Below, piece after piece: positions 51,203 through 59,295 of a stretch of DNA of 64,000 nt. Below the pieces are notes generated by a model that did not search any database, was not told the DNA's origin, and worked only from the letters and a program-made list of their open reading frames with translations. Source of the DNA: Bosea vaviloviae. Lineage in GTDB: Bacteria > Pseudomonadota > Alphaproteobacteria > Rhizobiales > Beijerinckiaceae. The stretch covers positions 1,205,001 to 1,269,000 of the forward strand of contig NZ_CP017147.1 of assembly GCF_001741865.1 (NCBI RefSeq), in the 5' to 3' direction. A program made the position numbers and the translations under genes. Position 1 is the stretch's first letter. The number at the start of each line of letters is the position of its first letter.

Positions 51203-51797
51203 GACCAAGCCCACTGAGACCAAGCCCACTGGGACCAAGCCCGGTTTGACCCCATCGCAGACGATCGGCCCGTTCTTCGCCTATGCGCTGACGCCGCGCG
51301 CCTATGGCGGGTCGGAGCTCGCCACCGAACAGGTTGTGGCCGAGGGCGTGGCCGGCGAGCGTATCCGCATCGAAGGCACGGTCTTCGACGGCGATGGCGT
51401 GCCCGTGAGCGACGCCATGATCGAGACCTGGCAGGCCGATCCGCAGGGGCGCTTCCATGCCGCGGGCAATGTCGGCTTCACCGGCTTCGGCCGAGCCGAG
51501 ACGAATGCGGAAGGCGGTTTCTTCTTCGAGACGGTCAAGCCGGGCGCATTGCCGGGAGCTGACGGGATACAGCAGGCCCCCCATCTCAGCGTCTCGGTCT
51601 TCGCACGTGGTGTTCTGCTCAGGCTCGCGACCCGGATCTACTTCTCTGACGAGCCGGGCAATGCCTTCGATCCGGTCCTGGCCCTGGTGCCGGCCGGGCG
51701 GCGCGATACGCTGATCGCCCAGCGCGGCGCGGATGGCGTCTTCCGCTTCGATATCCGCTTGCAAGGCGAGGGTGAGACGGTGTTCTTCGAGGCCTGA
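51192..51797 (+). CDS. pcaG: protocatechuate 3,4-dioxygenase alpha subunit
   Basis: 201 residues. GLTPSQTIGPFFAYAL is the standard PcaG start, followed by IRIEGTVFDGDGVPVSDAMIETWQADPQGRF. The iron ligands are missing, as expected for this subunit. The leader repeats the five-residue unit TETKP, encoded by three 15-bp tandem units (about 51198-51242), which adds a spacer before the conserved part. The start ATG 51192 lies inside the end of pcaH. Confidence 0.94.
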   Translation: MSTETKPTETKPTGTKPGLTPSQTIGPFFAYALTPRAYGGSELATEQVVAEGVAGERIRIEGTVFDGDGVPVSDAMIETWQADPQGRFHAAGNVGFTGFGRAETNAEGGFFFETVKPGALPGADGIQQAPHLSVSVFARGVLLRLATRIYFSDEPGNAFDPVLALVPAGRRDTLIAQRGADGVFRFDIRLQGEGETVFFEA

Positions 51798-51831
51798 GGC
51801 CTTCGCTGTGAAGGCCGCCTCGGGACGCGTC

Positions 51832-52740
51832 ATGATCGTCGTTTTCGGTTCCTTGAATGTCGACCTCGTCACGCCGGTCGAGCGCCTGCCCGGTGCCGGC
51901 GAAACCGTGATCGGCCCGGGCTATGCGCTCCATCCCGGTGGCAAAGGCGCCAATCAGGCGCTGGCCGCGTGCCGCGCCGGGGCCGAGGTCGCGCTTGTCG
52001 GCGCGGTCGGGCGCGATGGTTTCGCCGAGATCGCCTTGTCGCTGCTCGCGGCGGACGGGGTCGATCTTGCCAATGTCGCGCATGTCGATGCGCCAACGGG
52101 GGCGGCCTTCATCGCGGTCGATGCGGCCGGCTCCAACCAGATCGTCGTCGCGGCCGGCGCGAATGCATTCGCCCGCAGCGCCGCGCTGGACACCATGCCG
52201 CTGAGCGAGCGCGACGTGCTGCTGCTCCAGCGCGAAGTGCCGGAGGCGGAGTGCATCGCCGCTGCGCAGTCGATGAAGCGAGCCGGTGGGCGCGTCATCT
52301 TGAACCTCGCCCCGGCCGGTGCGCCCGCTGCGGCGCTGCTCGACTGTCTCGACGTCCTGATCGTTAACGAGCATGAGGCGTTGGTTCTGGCGCAGTCCCT
52401 GGGCTGGCCCGACGGGGCGCCCGAGGAGGTCGCTCGGCGCATCGACGCCGAGCGCGGGCTGGCCTGCGTCGTGACGCTCGGCGCGGCCGGCGTGGTCGGT
52501 TGGCAGGGCGGCGTCCGGCGCAGACTCGCGGCGCCGCAGGTCGACGTCGTCGATACCGTTGCTGCTGGCGACAGTTTCACGGGGGCCTTTGCCGCGGCGC
52601 TTGCCGCAGCCTGCGGCTTCTCGGGCGCGCTTCAGCGCGGTCTGGCCGCCGGATCGCTTGCCTGCACGGTGGCCGGTGCGCAGCCGAGCGTGCCGCGCCG
52701 GGAGGCGATCGAGGCTTTGGTCGGCCAGGCGTTTATTTGA
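51832..52740 (+). CDS. rbsK: ribokinase (PfkB family)
   Basis: 302 residues. VVFGSLNVDLVTPVERLPGAGETVIGPGYALHPGGKGANQALAACRAG is the ribokinase N-terminal signature, and VDVVDTVAAGDSFTGAFAAAL carries the catalytic Asp and anion hole. It phosphorylates ribose or a related sugar. ATG 51832 is chosen by homology. It follows pcaG by 34 bp and may be co-transcribed, although it has no clear link with the pathway. The stop lies in a 20-bp tandem triplication. Confidence 0.9.
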   Translation: MIVVFGSLNVDLVTPVERLPGAGETVIGPGYALHPGGKGANQALAACRAGAEVALVGAVGRDGFAEIALSLLAADGVDLANVAHVDAPTGAAFIAVDAAGSNQIVVAAGANAFARSAALDTMPLSERDVLLLQREVPEAECIAAAQSMKRAGGRVILNLAPAGAPAAALLDCLDVLIVNEHEALVLAQSLGWPDGAPEEVARRIDAERGLACVVTLGAAGVVGWQGGVRRRLAAPQVDVVDTVAAGDSFTGAFAAALAAACGFSGALQRGLAAGSLACTVAGAQPSVPRREAIEALVGQAFI

Positions 52741-52784
52741 GTTCCCAGGCGTTTCTTTGAGTTCCAAGGCGTTTCTTGGAGTTC
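52725..52784. repeat. 20-bp tandem triplication at the rbsK end
   Basis: Units 52725-52744, 52745-52764 and 52765-52784 follow CCAGGCGTTTCTTTGAGTTC with one to three changes each. The rbsK stop codon (52738-52740) is in the first unit; the second carries the same TGA. Confidence 0.9.
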
Positions 52785-52958
52785 CGCAGTATCCTTTGCT
52801 GCGCGTTGATGAGAGCTTCGGGAACCTTGCGTTAAGCCTGTTCTTTGCAAAGCCGGCATTGGCCTCGCAACGCTCACAATACGAGCTGCGCTTTTCATCT
52901 TTCCGCAGGGACTGCGCGACATTCTCGATACGCAGATTGGGAATGGGGTCAGACATCG

Positions 52959-53501
52959 ATGGCGCAAAGGCCGATCATATGGGCTCTCGGCATCGCCGGG
53001 GCCGTGATCTACAGCGCGCTTTCCTATAGTGGGCGGCTTGCGGATATCACTGGCAGTGCCGCGCCTCCCGTCGCGATGGTTGCCACTGCCGGGAACCGGT
53101 CGACGATGGCGCCGAAGGCTGCCCCACAACGTCCGACCCTGACCGTCGCCGCAGATTATCGCGGCCATTATGTTGTTCATCCGATGATCGACAATTACCG
53201 CGTCAAGATGATGGTCGATACCGGCGCCAGCATGGTCGCGCTGACGGCGAGCGATGCCCGGGCGCTCGGCATCCAGCTCGGACCCAGCGACTACAAGATG
53301 ATCTTCAACACCGCCAATGGCGTGGTCAAGGGCGCGCGCGTCAATCTGCGCGAGGTGCGGCTCGGCGACATCCTGGTGCGCAATGTCGAGGCGGCCGTGC
53401 TGCCGGACGGCGCGCTCTCGATGAGCCTGCTCGGGACGTCCTTTCTCGGCAAGCTGCAAGGCTATGAGGTTCAGACCGGGCGGATGGTCCTGCGCGGCTG
53501 A
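52959..53501 (+). CDS. retropepsin-like aspartic protease (TIGR02281 type)
   Basis: 180 residues. An N-terminal membrane anchor (PIIWALGIAGAVIYSALSY) is followed by a linker and a single aspartic protease lobe. Its active-site triplet is KMMVDTGASMVALT and its second strand set ends SMSLLGTSFLGKLQGYEV. The family is membrane-bound, probably works as a dimer and has no known substrate. ATG 52959 follows TGGGGTC. Between rbsK and this gene lie about 170 bp with no gene. Confidence 0.87.
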   Translation: MAQRPIIWALGIAGAVIYSALSYSGRLADITGSAAPPVAMVATAGNRSTMAPKAAPQRPTLTVAADYRGHYVVHPMIDNYRVKMMVDTGASMVALTASDARALGIQLGPSDYKMIFNTANGVVKGARVNLREVRLGDILVRNVEAAVLPDGALSMSLLGTSFLGKLQGYEVQTGRMVLRG

Positions 53502-53602
53502 CCGTATCCGGTCGAGCTTCATCAGGCTGAAGCGTTTCCCATCATCGGCGTCATCGGCTATGTGTGACGCCTCTGGCCCGCCTCTCCGTTCCGGATGCCC
53601 TG

Positions 53603-55102
53603 ATGTTCCCCAAGCCGCTGCCTGAGCTCTTCCCGAACACCTTCGAATATGAAGCCCTGCCGCTGGTGAAGCCGACCGGCTTCCGCGAATATGACGCGCG
53701 CTGGTTCTTCGGACCCGAGCTCAACCTGATGGGCGTCCAGGCCGTCGGCATGGGACTGGGAACGCTGATCAAGCGCATGGGCGTGAAGCCGGAGATCGTC
53801 ACCGGCCATGATTTCCGCAGCTATTCCTCATCGATCAAGATGGCGCTCGTCACCGGCCTGATGGCGGCGAGCTGCAAGGTCCACGATATCGGGCTCGCCA
53901 TGTCGCCGATGGCCTATTTCGCCCAGTTCGCGCTCGATGTGCCTTGCGTCGCCATGGTCACCGCCTCGCATAACGACAATGGCTGGACCGGGGTGAAGAT
54001 GGGCTGCGACCGCCCCGTCACCTTTGGTCCCGAGGAGATGGGTAGGCTCAAGCAGATCGTGCTCGCCGCCGATTTCGACCTGTCGGGCGGCGGCTCCTAT
54101 CAGTTCGTGCCGGATTTTCCGGCGCTCTACATCAAGGACCTGACCAGCCGCCCGAAGATCACGCGCAAGCTCAAGGTCATCGCCGCCTGCGGCAACGGCA
54201 CGGCCGGCGCCTTCGCCCCGCAGATCCTGGAGGCGCTCGGCTGCGAGGTCGTGCCGATGGATGTCGAGCCCGACCATTCCTTCCCGCGCTACAACCCCAA
54301 CCCCGAAGACATGAAGATGCTGCATGCCATGGCCGATGCCGTGAGGCAGCATGGCGCCGATGTCGCACTCGGCTTCGACGGCGATGGCGACCGTTGCGGT
54401 GTCGTGGACAATCATGGCGAGGAGATCTTTGCCGACAAGATTGGCGTCATGCTGGCCCGCGATCTCGGCGCGCTCCATCCGGCTGCGCAGTTCGTCGTCG
54501 ATGTGAAGTCGACCGGCCTGTTCAGCACTGATCCTGAATTGCAGCGGCTCGGCGTCAAGACCGACTACTGGAAGACCGGCCACTCCTACATCAAGCGCCG
54601 CGTGCGCGATCTGAACGCGCTCGCCGGCTTCGAGAAATCCGGACACTTCTTCTTCAATGCGCCTGTCGGGCGCGGCTATGACGACGGCGTCGTCACCGCC
54701 ATTGCCGTCATCGACATGCTCGACCGCAATCCGGGCAAGTCGATGTCGCAGCTCTATGCCGCCGTGCCCAAGACCTGGGGCACGCCGACCATGGCGGCCA
54801 AATGCGCCGACGAGATCAAGTATCAGGTCGGCGAGCGCGTGGTGAAGCGCATCGAGGCCCTGCAGGCGCAAGGCGCGACCATCGCCGGCCAATCGATCCG
54901 CGACGTCATCACCGTGAACGGCATCCGCGTCGTCAATACGGACGGCACCTGGGGGCTGGTCCGGGCCTCGTCGAACAAGCCCGAGCTCGTCGTCGTCTGC
55001 GAGAGCCCGGTCTCCGAGGCGAGAATGCGCGAGATGTTTGCGGCAATCGATGCCCTGCTGCGCGAGAACCCCGAGGTCGGCGCCTACAACCAGAGCATCT
55101 GA
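53603..55102 (+). CDS. phosphomannomutase/phosphoglucomutase
   Basis: 499 residues with the four domains of the alpha-D-phosphohexomutases. The phosphoserine loop is VTASHNDNGWTGVKMG, the Mg site is GFDGDGDRCGVVD, and the sugar-binding and C-terminal phosphate loops are FEKSGHFFFNAP and GTWGLVRASSNKPELVV. It interconverts hexose 1- and 6-phosphates for surface polysaccharide synthesis. ATG 53603 is chosen; an in-frame start at 53564 would add a 13-residue leader. Confidence 0.93.
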   Translation: MFPKPLPELFPNTFEYEALPLVKPTGFREYDARWFFGPELNLMGVQAVGMGLGTLIKRMGVKPEIVTGHDFRSYSSSIKMALVTGLMAASCKVHDIGLAMSPMAYFAQFALDVPCVAMVTASHNDNGWTGVKMGCDRPVTFGPEEMGRLKQIVLAADFDLSGGGSYQFVPDFPALYIKDLTSRPKITRKLKVIAACGNGTAGAFAPQILEALGCEVVPMDVEPDHSFPRYNPNPEDMKMLHAMADAVRQHGADVALGFDGDGDRCGVVDNHGEEIFADKIGVMLARDLGALHPAAQFVVDVKSTGLFSTDPELQRLGVKTDYWKTGHSYIKRRVRDLNALAGFEKSGHFFFNAPVGRGYDDGVVTAIAVIDMLDRNPGKSMSQLYAAVPKTWGTPTMAAKCADEIKYQVGERVVKRIEALQAQGATIAGQSIRDVITVNGIRVVNTDGTWGLVRASSNKPELVVVCESPVSEARMREMFAAIDALLRENPEVGAYNQSI

Positions 55103-55139
55103 CGGGCGACGCAGACAAGCTGCGGGGCGGCGTTCCCCG

Positions 55140-55760
55140 TCAGTTGTAGAGCGGGCACATGGCAACGCTGGCCCGCTCGACCTGCTCTATGTTGCCGGTG
55201 CCGCCGGTCTTGCCGACGCGCGGGCGCATATAGATCGGGGTGTTGCCGATCACGATCGGCCCGGTCAAGAAATAGCCGACCGGCGGCGTGAAGCTATAGC
55301 TCGCCGTCGCCATGATCAGCGAGGTGCTGGCGATCTTGAGATTGTCCGGCAGGGCGACCGTGTCTCCGCGTTTCGGCACGGTCGTATTGCGCTGCGCGCT
55401 CCAGCAGACCTTGGCAACGCCGCTGCTGTCGATGACGACGCTGACGATGGCCATTTTCGGTGCCACGCTCGTGAACGGCGCCATGACGGTTTGCGCGGCA
55501 TCGAAGATATTGCTCATCTCGGCGTCCGAGATCGACGTGCCCTGGGCGGTCAGATCGGCGAGAGCGCGGTTCAAATCCGTGACCTTGCGATCGATCATCA
55601 CGCCCTGCGCGACTTCGACGATACCGAAATAGACCGTCAGCATGACAGGAAGAACGAAGGCGAACTCGATTGCGGCGACGCCGCGGCGGCTGCGGGCGAA
55701 ACGCCGCGCCAGGCCGCGCAGGACGGCCTGGTTGCGGCGGAAGGATAGGGCACGCCACAT
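55140..55760 (-). CDS. TadE-like pseudopilin/pilus assembly protein
   Basis: 206 residues. RFARSRRGVAAIEFAFVLPVMLTVYFGIVEVAQGV is the TadE-like N-terminus: a basic region, a Gly before the processing point, a Glu in the hydrophobic helix (AAIEFAF), then a periplasmic domain. TadE/TadF minor pilins are cut by the prepilin peptidase and help in Tad pilus assembly. It overlaps no other gene and lies 9 bp after the second TadE-like gene, close to the cpa cluster. Confidence 0.82.
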   Translation of the reverse strand: MWRALSFRRNQAVLRGLARRFARSRRGVAAIEFAFVLPVMLTVYFGIVEVAQGVMIDRKVTDLNRALADLTAQGTSISDAEMSNIFDAAQTVMAPFTSVAPKMAIVSVVIDSSGVAKVCWSAQRNTTVPKRGDTVALPDNLKIASTSLIMATASYSFTPPVGYFLTGPIVIGNTPIYMRPRVGKTGGTGNIEQVERASVAMCPLYN

Positions 55761-55769
55761 GATCTGGCC

Positions 55770-56378
55770 TCAGGTCGAAGGAACGGCGAAGGGTTCGGCG
55801 CGGAAGGTGGCGGAGGCCACGATCGCAGTCTTACCCGCGCCGATATTGGCAAGCGCGGAACTCCATTGCGTGAAGATCAGCTTGTATTCGAGTACCGCCC
55901 GCACGACGACGATCTGCCCGGGCAGCGGCTGGGTGTAGCCGTAACCGGTCGTGTTCAAAGCACCGCCGCTCACGGGTTTGCTGGCGGCCGTGCCTGTGTT
56001 CGCGCTGGCGAAGGAGGCGTAGCTGCGGACGTCGATGGTCACCTTGGTGCAATCGATCAGGCCCGGCGCATTGGAGCAGATCGCGTTCTTGAAGGCTGTC
56101 GCATTGGCGCTGGCGGAGCCTTTGTAGAGTGTCTGCGACTGGCCGGTGAGCAGAGCGCGCGAGGCCTGGCTGACGCCCTCCTCGAGCGCCTGGCTGGTCC
56201 AGAACATCAGCGCGGTCTCGAAGATCGCTGCCAGCAGCATCAGGAAAGGCGTTGCGACCATGGCGAATTCGATGATCGTGGCGCCGTCCTGCGAGCGCCT
56301 GAAGCGCTGCAGCAGGCGGCGGATTCCGCGCGGTCGGCGCGTAGGCACGGCCGGTGTTTCGATCGGATGACCCGTCAT
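55770..56378 (-). CDS. TadE-like pilus assembly protein
   Basis: 202 residues. A similar N-terminus, RFRRSQDGATIIEFAMVATPFLMLLAAIFETALMFW, has the Gly and Glu of TadE-type prepilins. The rest is periplasmic and contains CSNAPGLIDCTKVTIDVRSY, with two Cys. It is the first gene of a two-gene operon and faces away from the main cpa cluster. Confidence 0.82.
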   Translation of the reverse strand: MTGHPIETPAVPTRRPRGIRRLLQRFRRSQDGATIIEFAMVATPFLMLLAAIFETALMFWTSQALEEGVSQASRALLTGQSQTLYKGSASANATAFKNAICSNAPGLIDCTKVTIDVRSYASFASANTGTAASKPVSGGALNTTGYGYTQPLPGQIVVVRAVLEYKLIFTQWSSALANIGAGKTAIVASATFRAEPFAVPST

Positions 56379-56635
56379 AGCGTCATGCGTCCAGCTGGCG
56401 TGTCACGGGGAACTGCAGGGCAGGTGAGACCGAGACACATTCTCGACTTGTCATGCCGGCAGCCGTCGGGACGAGCCCGTCGATCTCGGCGAGCGCAGTC
56501 TTAGGCGAAAAGAATTTCGGATCCGTTATGGCCAGATGCAGGCCCTCGCCGGAGGCGTTAGCTTGCCGTTCACCTTGATGGCCGCTCGCTATGCTGCCGG
56601 AGCAGGTGAGGATTGGGTCGCCGCCCTATGTTTCG

Positions 56636-57139
56636 CTAGCGGTTCGTGCCGACCGCCAGGTTGTTGCGCGCGGTGGTTTGGCCGCCGACCTCGCCGAAAT
56701 ACTTCTGTGCGTCGCCGAGCTGAACGGACGGCTGGCATATCGGCGTGCAGGAATAGGATTCGCGCTCCAGGCCGCGCTGCACGGTCAGGATGGAGTCGGA
56801 AGCCGCGCTCACGCGCACGAGGGATTCTGCCAGCAGTGCGCCGCCGGCGTCGAGGGCGATCAGATTGGTGACGCCGAAGCTCTTGCCGGTAACGACCATC
56901 ACGCCGTTCTTCTGCACCGAGACATCGGCGATGCCGGGATTGCCGACGATCACGGTCTGGGCCCTCTCCGGCAGCCGGACCACCTTCGCGTGATCGACCA
57001 GGACGTTCACGGTTTCGGGCGCGGCTGCCTGCGGCGCGGCGTTTACCACTTCGGCCTGTGTGGCGAACGCGATGAGCGCGGCCAGAATCCACGACAAGCG
57101 TGCCCGGCGACGTGGCGCTGACGGTTCGAGAGTGGACAT
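56636..57139 (-). CDS. stand-alone secretin N-domain protein (CpaC N-terminal-like)
   Basis: 167 residues. A signal peptide (LSWILAALIAFATQAEVVNA) is followed by a domain like the N-terminal domain of the secretin encoded at 59.3 kb: VLVDHAKVVRLPERAQTVIVGNPGIADVSVQKNGVMVVTGKSFGVTNLIALDAGG. The secretin channel domain is missing. A C-terminal part with YSCTPICQPSVQLGD may form a disulphide. It may be a periplasmic partner of the Tad secretin. ATG 57139 is chosen over 57181. Confidence 0.78.
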   Translation of the reverse strand: MSTLEPSAPRRRARLSWILAALIAFATQAEVVNAAPQAAAPETVNVLVDHAKVVRLPERAQTVIVGNPGIADVSVQKNGVMVVTGKSFGVTNLIALDAGGALLAESLVRVSAASDSILTVQRGLERESYSCTPICQPSVQLGDAQKYFGEVGGQTTARNNLAVGTNR

Positions 57140-57552
57140 GGCTGACGCCTCAAGGATTCCAACATCGGGAGCAAAGCGCAAATTGATGAATCAATCCCTA
57201 ATGGACCTGTGCCGAAGGCTTAGATCGTTACCGGGAGCTGCTGCGATTGAGGGTTTTTCTCTCGAGAATTCAGTCGATCTGGCTTGAGGTGAAGCGACAT
57301 GGGGGAAAGGGAGCTTGTTCGCGAATGCGTGAGAGTGGAAATAAAATCGAATACTAGGAGTTGTTGCAAATAAACGCTACATGATCTCATAAATTCAGCA
57401 TTAACCATCGATTCGATGTCTCTCAAAACGAGCGAATTCTTCTTTCGGCTTAACTGATCGGCAAGGGGCGCGAGGTAGTGTCCATCTGTCGCTGACCGAA
57501 GCCGCTCAGAGCAACGGCAGCAGTCAAACCGTGGTGCAAAAGGAATTCCAAC
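57140..57552. other. 413-bp divergent intergenic region before flp
   Basis: It is richer in A and T than its surroundings, especially 57300-57450. It must hold the promoters of the secretin N-domain gene (minus) and of flp (plus). I found no convincing sigma-54 or EcfG site. I see no gene. Confidence 0.6.
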
Positions 57553-57726
57553 ATGACCAATCTCTTCGCCCGCTTCGTCAAGGACGAGTCCGGTGCCACC
57601 GCAATCGAATACGGCCTGATCGCGGCCCTCGTCGCTGTCGCTGCCATCGTCGGAATGACGGCGGTGGGCACCAAGCTTCAGGCGCTCTTCCAGGGTATCC
57701 AGGCCAAGCTGGTCGCTCCGGTGTGA
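57553..57726 (+). CDS. flp: Flp/Fap type IVb major pilin
   Basis: 57 residues. MTNLFARFVKDESGATAIEYGL shows the prepilin cleavage site after Gly14 and the Glu5 of the mature pilin (ATAIEYG), followed by the hydrophobic helix IAALVAVAAIVGMTAVGTKL. This is the Tad pilus subunit, cleaved by the CpaA peptidase encoded next. A strong hairpin terminator lies 34 bp after the stop, which would raise pilin expression above that of the assembly genes. Confidence 0.95.
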   Translation: MTNLFARFVKDESGATAIEYGLIAALVAVAAIVGMTAVGTKLQALFQGIQAKLVAPV

Positions 57727-57734
57727 TTGCACAG

Positions 57735-57790
57735 TGCGGCGTTTCGCGCCGCAATTTGGAACGCCCCGGCTTGTCCGGGGCGTTCTGCTT
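57735..57790 (+). terminator. terminator pair after flp
   Basis: A 7-bp hairpin (57735-57741 with 57747-57753, then ATTT) is followed by a perfect 10-bp stem AACGCCCCGG (57760-57769) with its complement at 57775-57784 and a loop of five bases. A short T-rich tail follows. It probably separates abundant flp mRNA from the cpa genes. Confidence 0.8.
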
Positions 57791-57876
57791 TGAAGCTATA
57801 CTTTTGCGCACTTCGGTAAGGCTTTGATGAGAGAGCTGTGCGAAAGTTAGGAGTGTTGAGTTCCGGAGATTGTTCG

Positions 57877-58389
57877 ATGTCGCTCTCGCTTGTCATCTTA
57901 CTCGTTATTTTCCCGGCCATCATGGCGTTCGCAGCGTCCAGTGACCTGATCTCGATGACAATTTCCAACCGTCTCTGCCTGCTCCTGATCGTGGCGTTTG
58001 CGCTGTGTGCGCTGTTGCTCGGTCTCTCCTGGAGCCAGATCGGCTGGCACCTTGCGGCAGGCGGCCTCGTGCTGTCGGTTTGCTTCGGCATGTTCGCGGC
58101 CGGCTGGATCGGTGGCGGCGATGCCAAGTTTGCGGCAGCGGTCGCGCTCTGGTTCGGTTTCGGCCAATTGATGCCCTATTTGATGCTCGCGGGCATCGCG
58201 GGCGGTGTCCTGACGCTCGCCATCCTCAGCCTCCGTTCCGGGCCGCTGCCGGCCATGGTGGCTGGTTGGCCGTGGATGCGCCGGCTCCATGCCGCCAATG
58301 AAGGCGTGCCTTATGGTATCGCGCTTGCCTTCTCGGCGCTCTTCGTCCTCCCCGACACCGATCTCTGGCGTGCTGCCATCGGTGCTTGA
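57877..58389 (+). CDS. cpaA: prepilin peptidase CpaA/TadV (A24 family)
   Basis: 170 residues, five to six spans. The two catalytic Asp are in FAASSDLISMTISNR and GWIGGGDAKFAAAVALW. Small A24 peptidases of this size cut Flp and TadE-type prepilins. ATG 57877 has CGGAG upstream; an in-frame GTG at 57838 is less likely. It lies just after the flp terminator. Confidence 0.93.
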   Translation: MSLSLVILLVIFPAIMAFAASSDLISMTISNRLCLLLIVAFALCALLLGLSWSQIGWHLAAGGLVLSVCFGMFAAGWIGGGDAKFAAAVALWFGFGQLMPYLMLAGIAGGVLTLAILSLRSGPLPAMVAGWPWMRRLHAANEGVPYGIALAFSALFVLPDTDLWRAAIGA

Positions 58390-58518
58390 GTGGCGTTCGC
58401 ACCGTCATTCAGACGCCGTGTCCGGAAAAAAATACACGCTCGATTAACCATAAGTTGACGATTCCCATCGCACGATCCCCGCCGAAAGCCATCTCGGTTT
58501 GGCTGAGGGTCAGTCGCA

Positions 58519-59295
58519 ATGAGTCCCGCCCGCATCATCATTCTCGTCGTGGCGCTGGTCGCCGGACTCGGCGCGGCCCTGCTCATGCAGCGCCCGGCGG
58601 ATGTTCCTGCGCCGGTGGCTCAGATCCAGGCTGCACCGACCGTGCCAGTGCTCGTGGCCGCCGCTGATATCCCGATCGGCAATACGGTATCCGCCAATGA
58701 CATGCGCTGGATCGACTGGCCGCTCGCGAGCGTGCCGGCTGGCGTGGTGCGCCAGGACGAGGCGCCGGAGGCCGAGAAGGAGCTGATCGGTCAGGTCGCT
58801 CGCTATGCGATGCTCGGCGCGGAGCCGATCCGGCGCGAGAAGCTGATCAAGACCGACGGCACCGGCTTCCTCTCGGCGGTGCTCCCGGCCGGCAAGCGCG
58901 CCATCGCGATCAGTACGGATAGCCGCGGCGCCAACACGGCAGGCGGCTTCATCCTGCCCAACGACCATGTCGACGTCATCCGCACCTCGCGCGAAGAAGG
59001 CACGGGCAGCCGCAGCGAAAGCTATTCCAGCGAGACGATCCTGCGCAATGTCCGCGTCCTGGCGATCGGCCAGAATGTCCAGGAGCGTAATGGCGAGAAG
59101 GTCGTCATCGGCGAGACGGCGACGCTGGAAGTCGATCCGGGCCAGGTCGAGACCGTCGCCCAGGCTCAAAAGACCGGTTCGCTCTCGCTCGCTCTCCGTA
59201 GCCTGAAAGATGTCGGCGAGGCTGCGCGGCCTGCCGAGGATGGCGCCATGACCCTCGTCCGCTACGGCGTCACCAGCAGAGGCGTGAAACCATGA
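58519..59295 (+). CDS. cpaB: Flp pilus assembly protein CpaB
   Basis: 258 residues. An N-terminal anchor (RIIILVVALVAGLGAALLM) is followed by a SAF domain (VPVLVAAADIPIGNTVSANDMRWIDWPL) and the RcpC/CpaB domain (GKRAIAISTDSRGANTAGGFILPNDHVDVIRTSREEGTG). It lies in the periplasm near the secretin. Its stop overlaps the start of cpaC (ATGA). Confidence 0.95.
   Translation: MSPARIIILVVALVAGLGAALLMQRPADVPAPVAQIQAAPTVPVLVAAADIPIGNTVSANDMRWIDWPLASVPAGVVRQDEAPEAEKELIGQVARYAMLGAEPIRREKLIKTDGTGFLSAVLPAGKRAIAISTDSRGANTAGGFILPNDHVDVIRTSREEGTGSRSESYSSETILRNVRVLAIGQNVQERNGEKVVIGETATLEVDPGQVETVAQAQKTGSLSLALRSLKDVGEAARPAEDGAMTLVRYGVTSRGVKP

Noticed and set aside
52810..52832. GGAACCTTGCG...GTT near 52813 as an EcfG promoter of the retropepsin-like gene
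   Set aside because: The spacing is only 14-15 bp and the second box does not match.
57759..57784. GGAAC followed by CGTT near the end of flp as an EcfG promoter for cpaA
   Set aside because: The spacer is 18 bp and the two boxes are the arms of the terminator hairpin, which explains the sequence.
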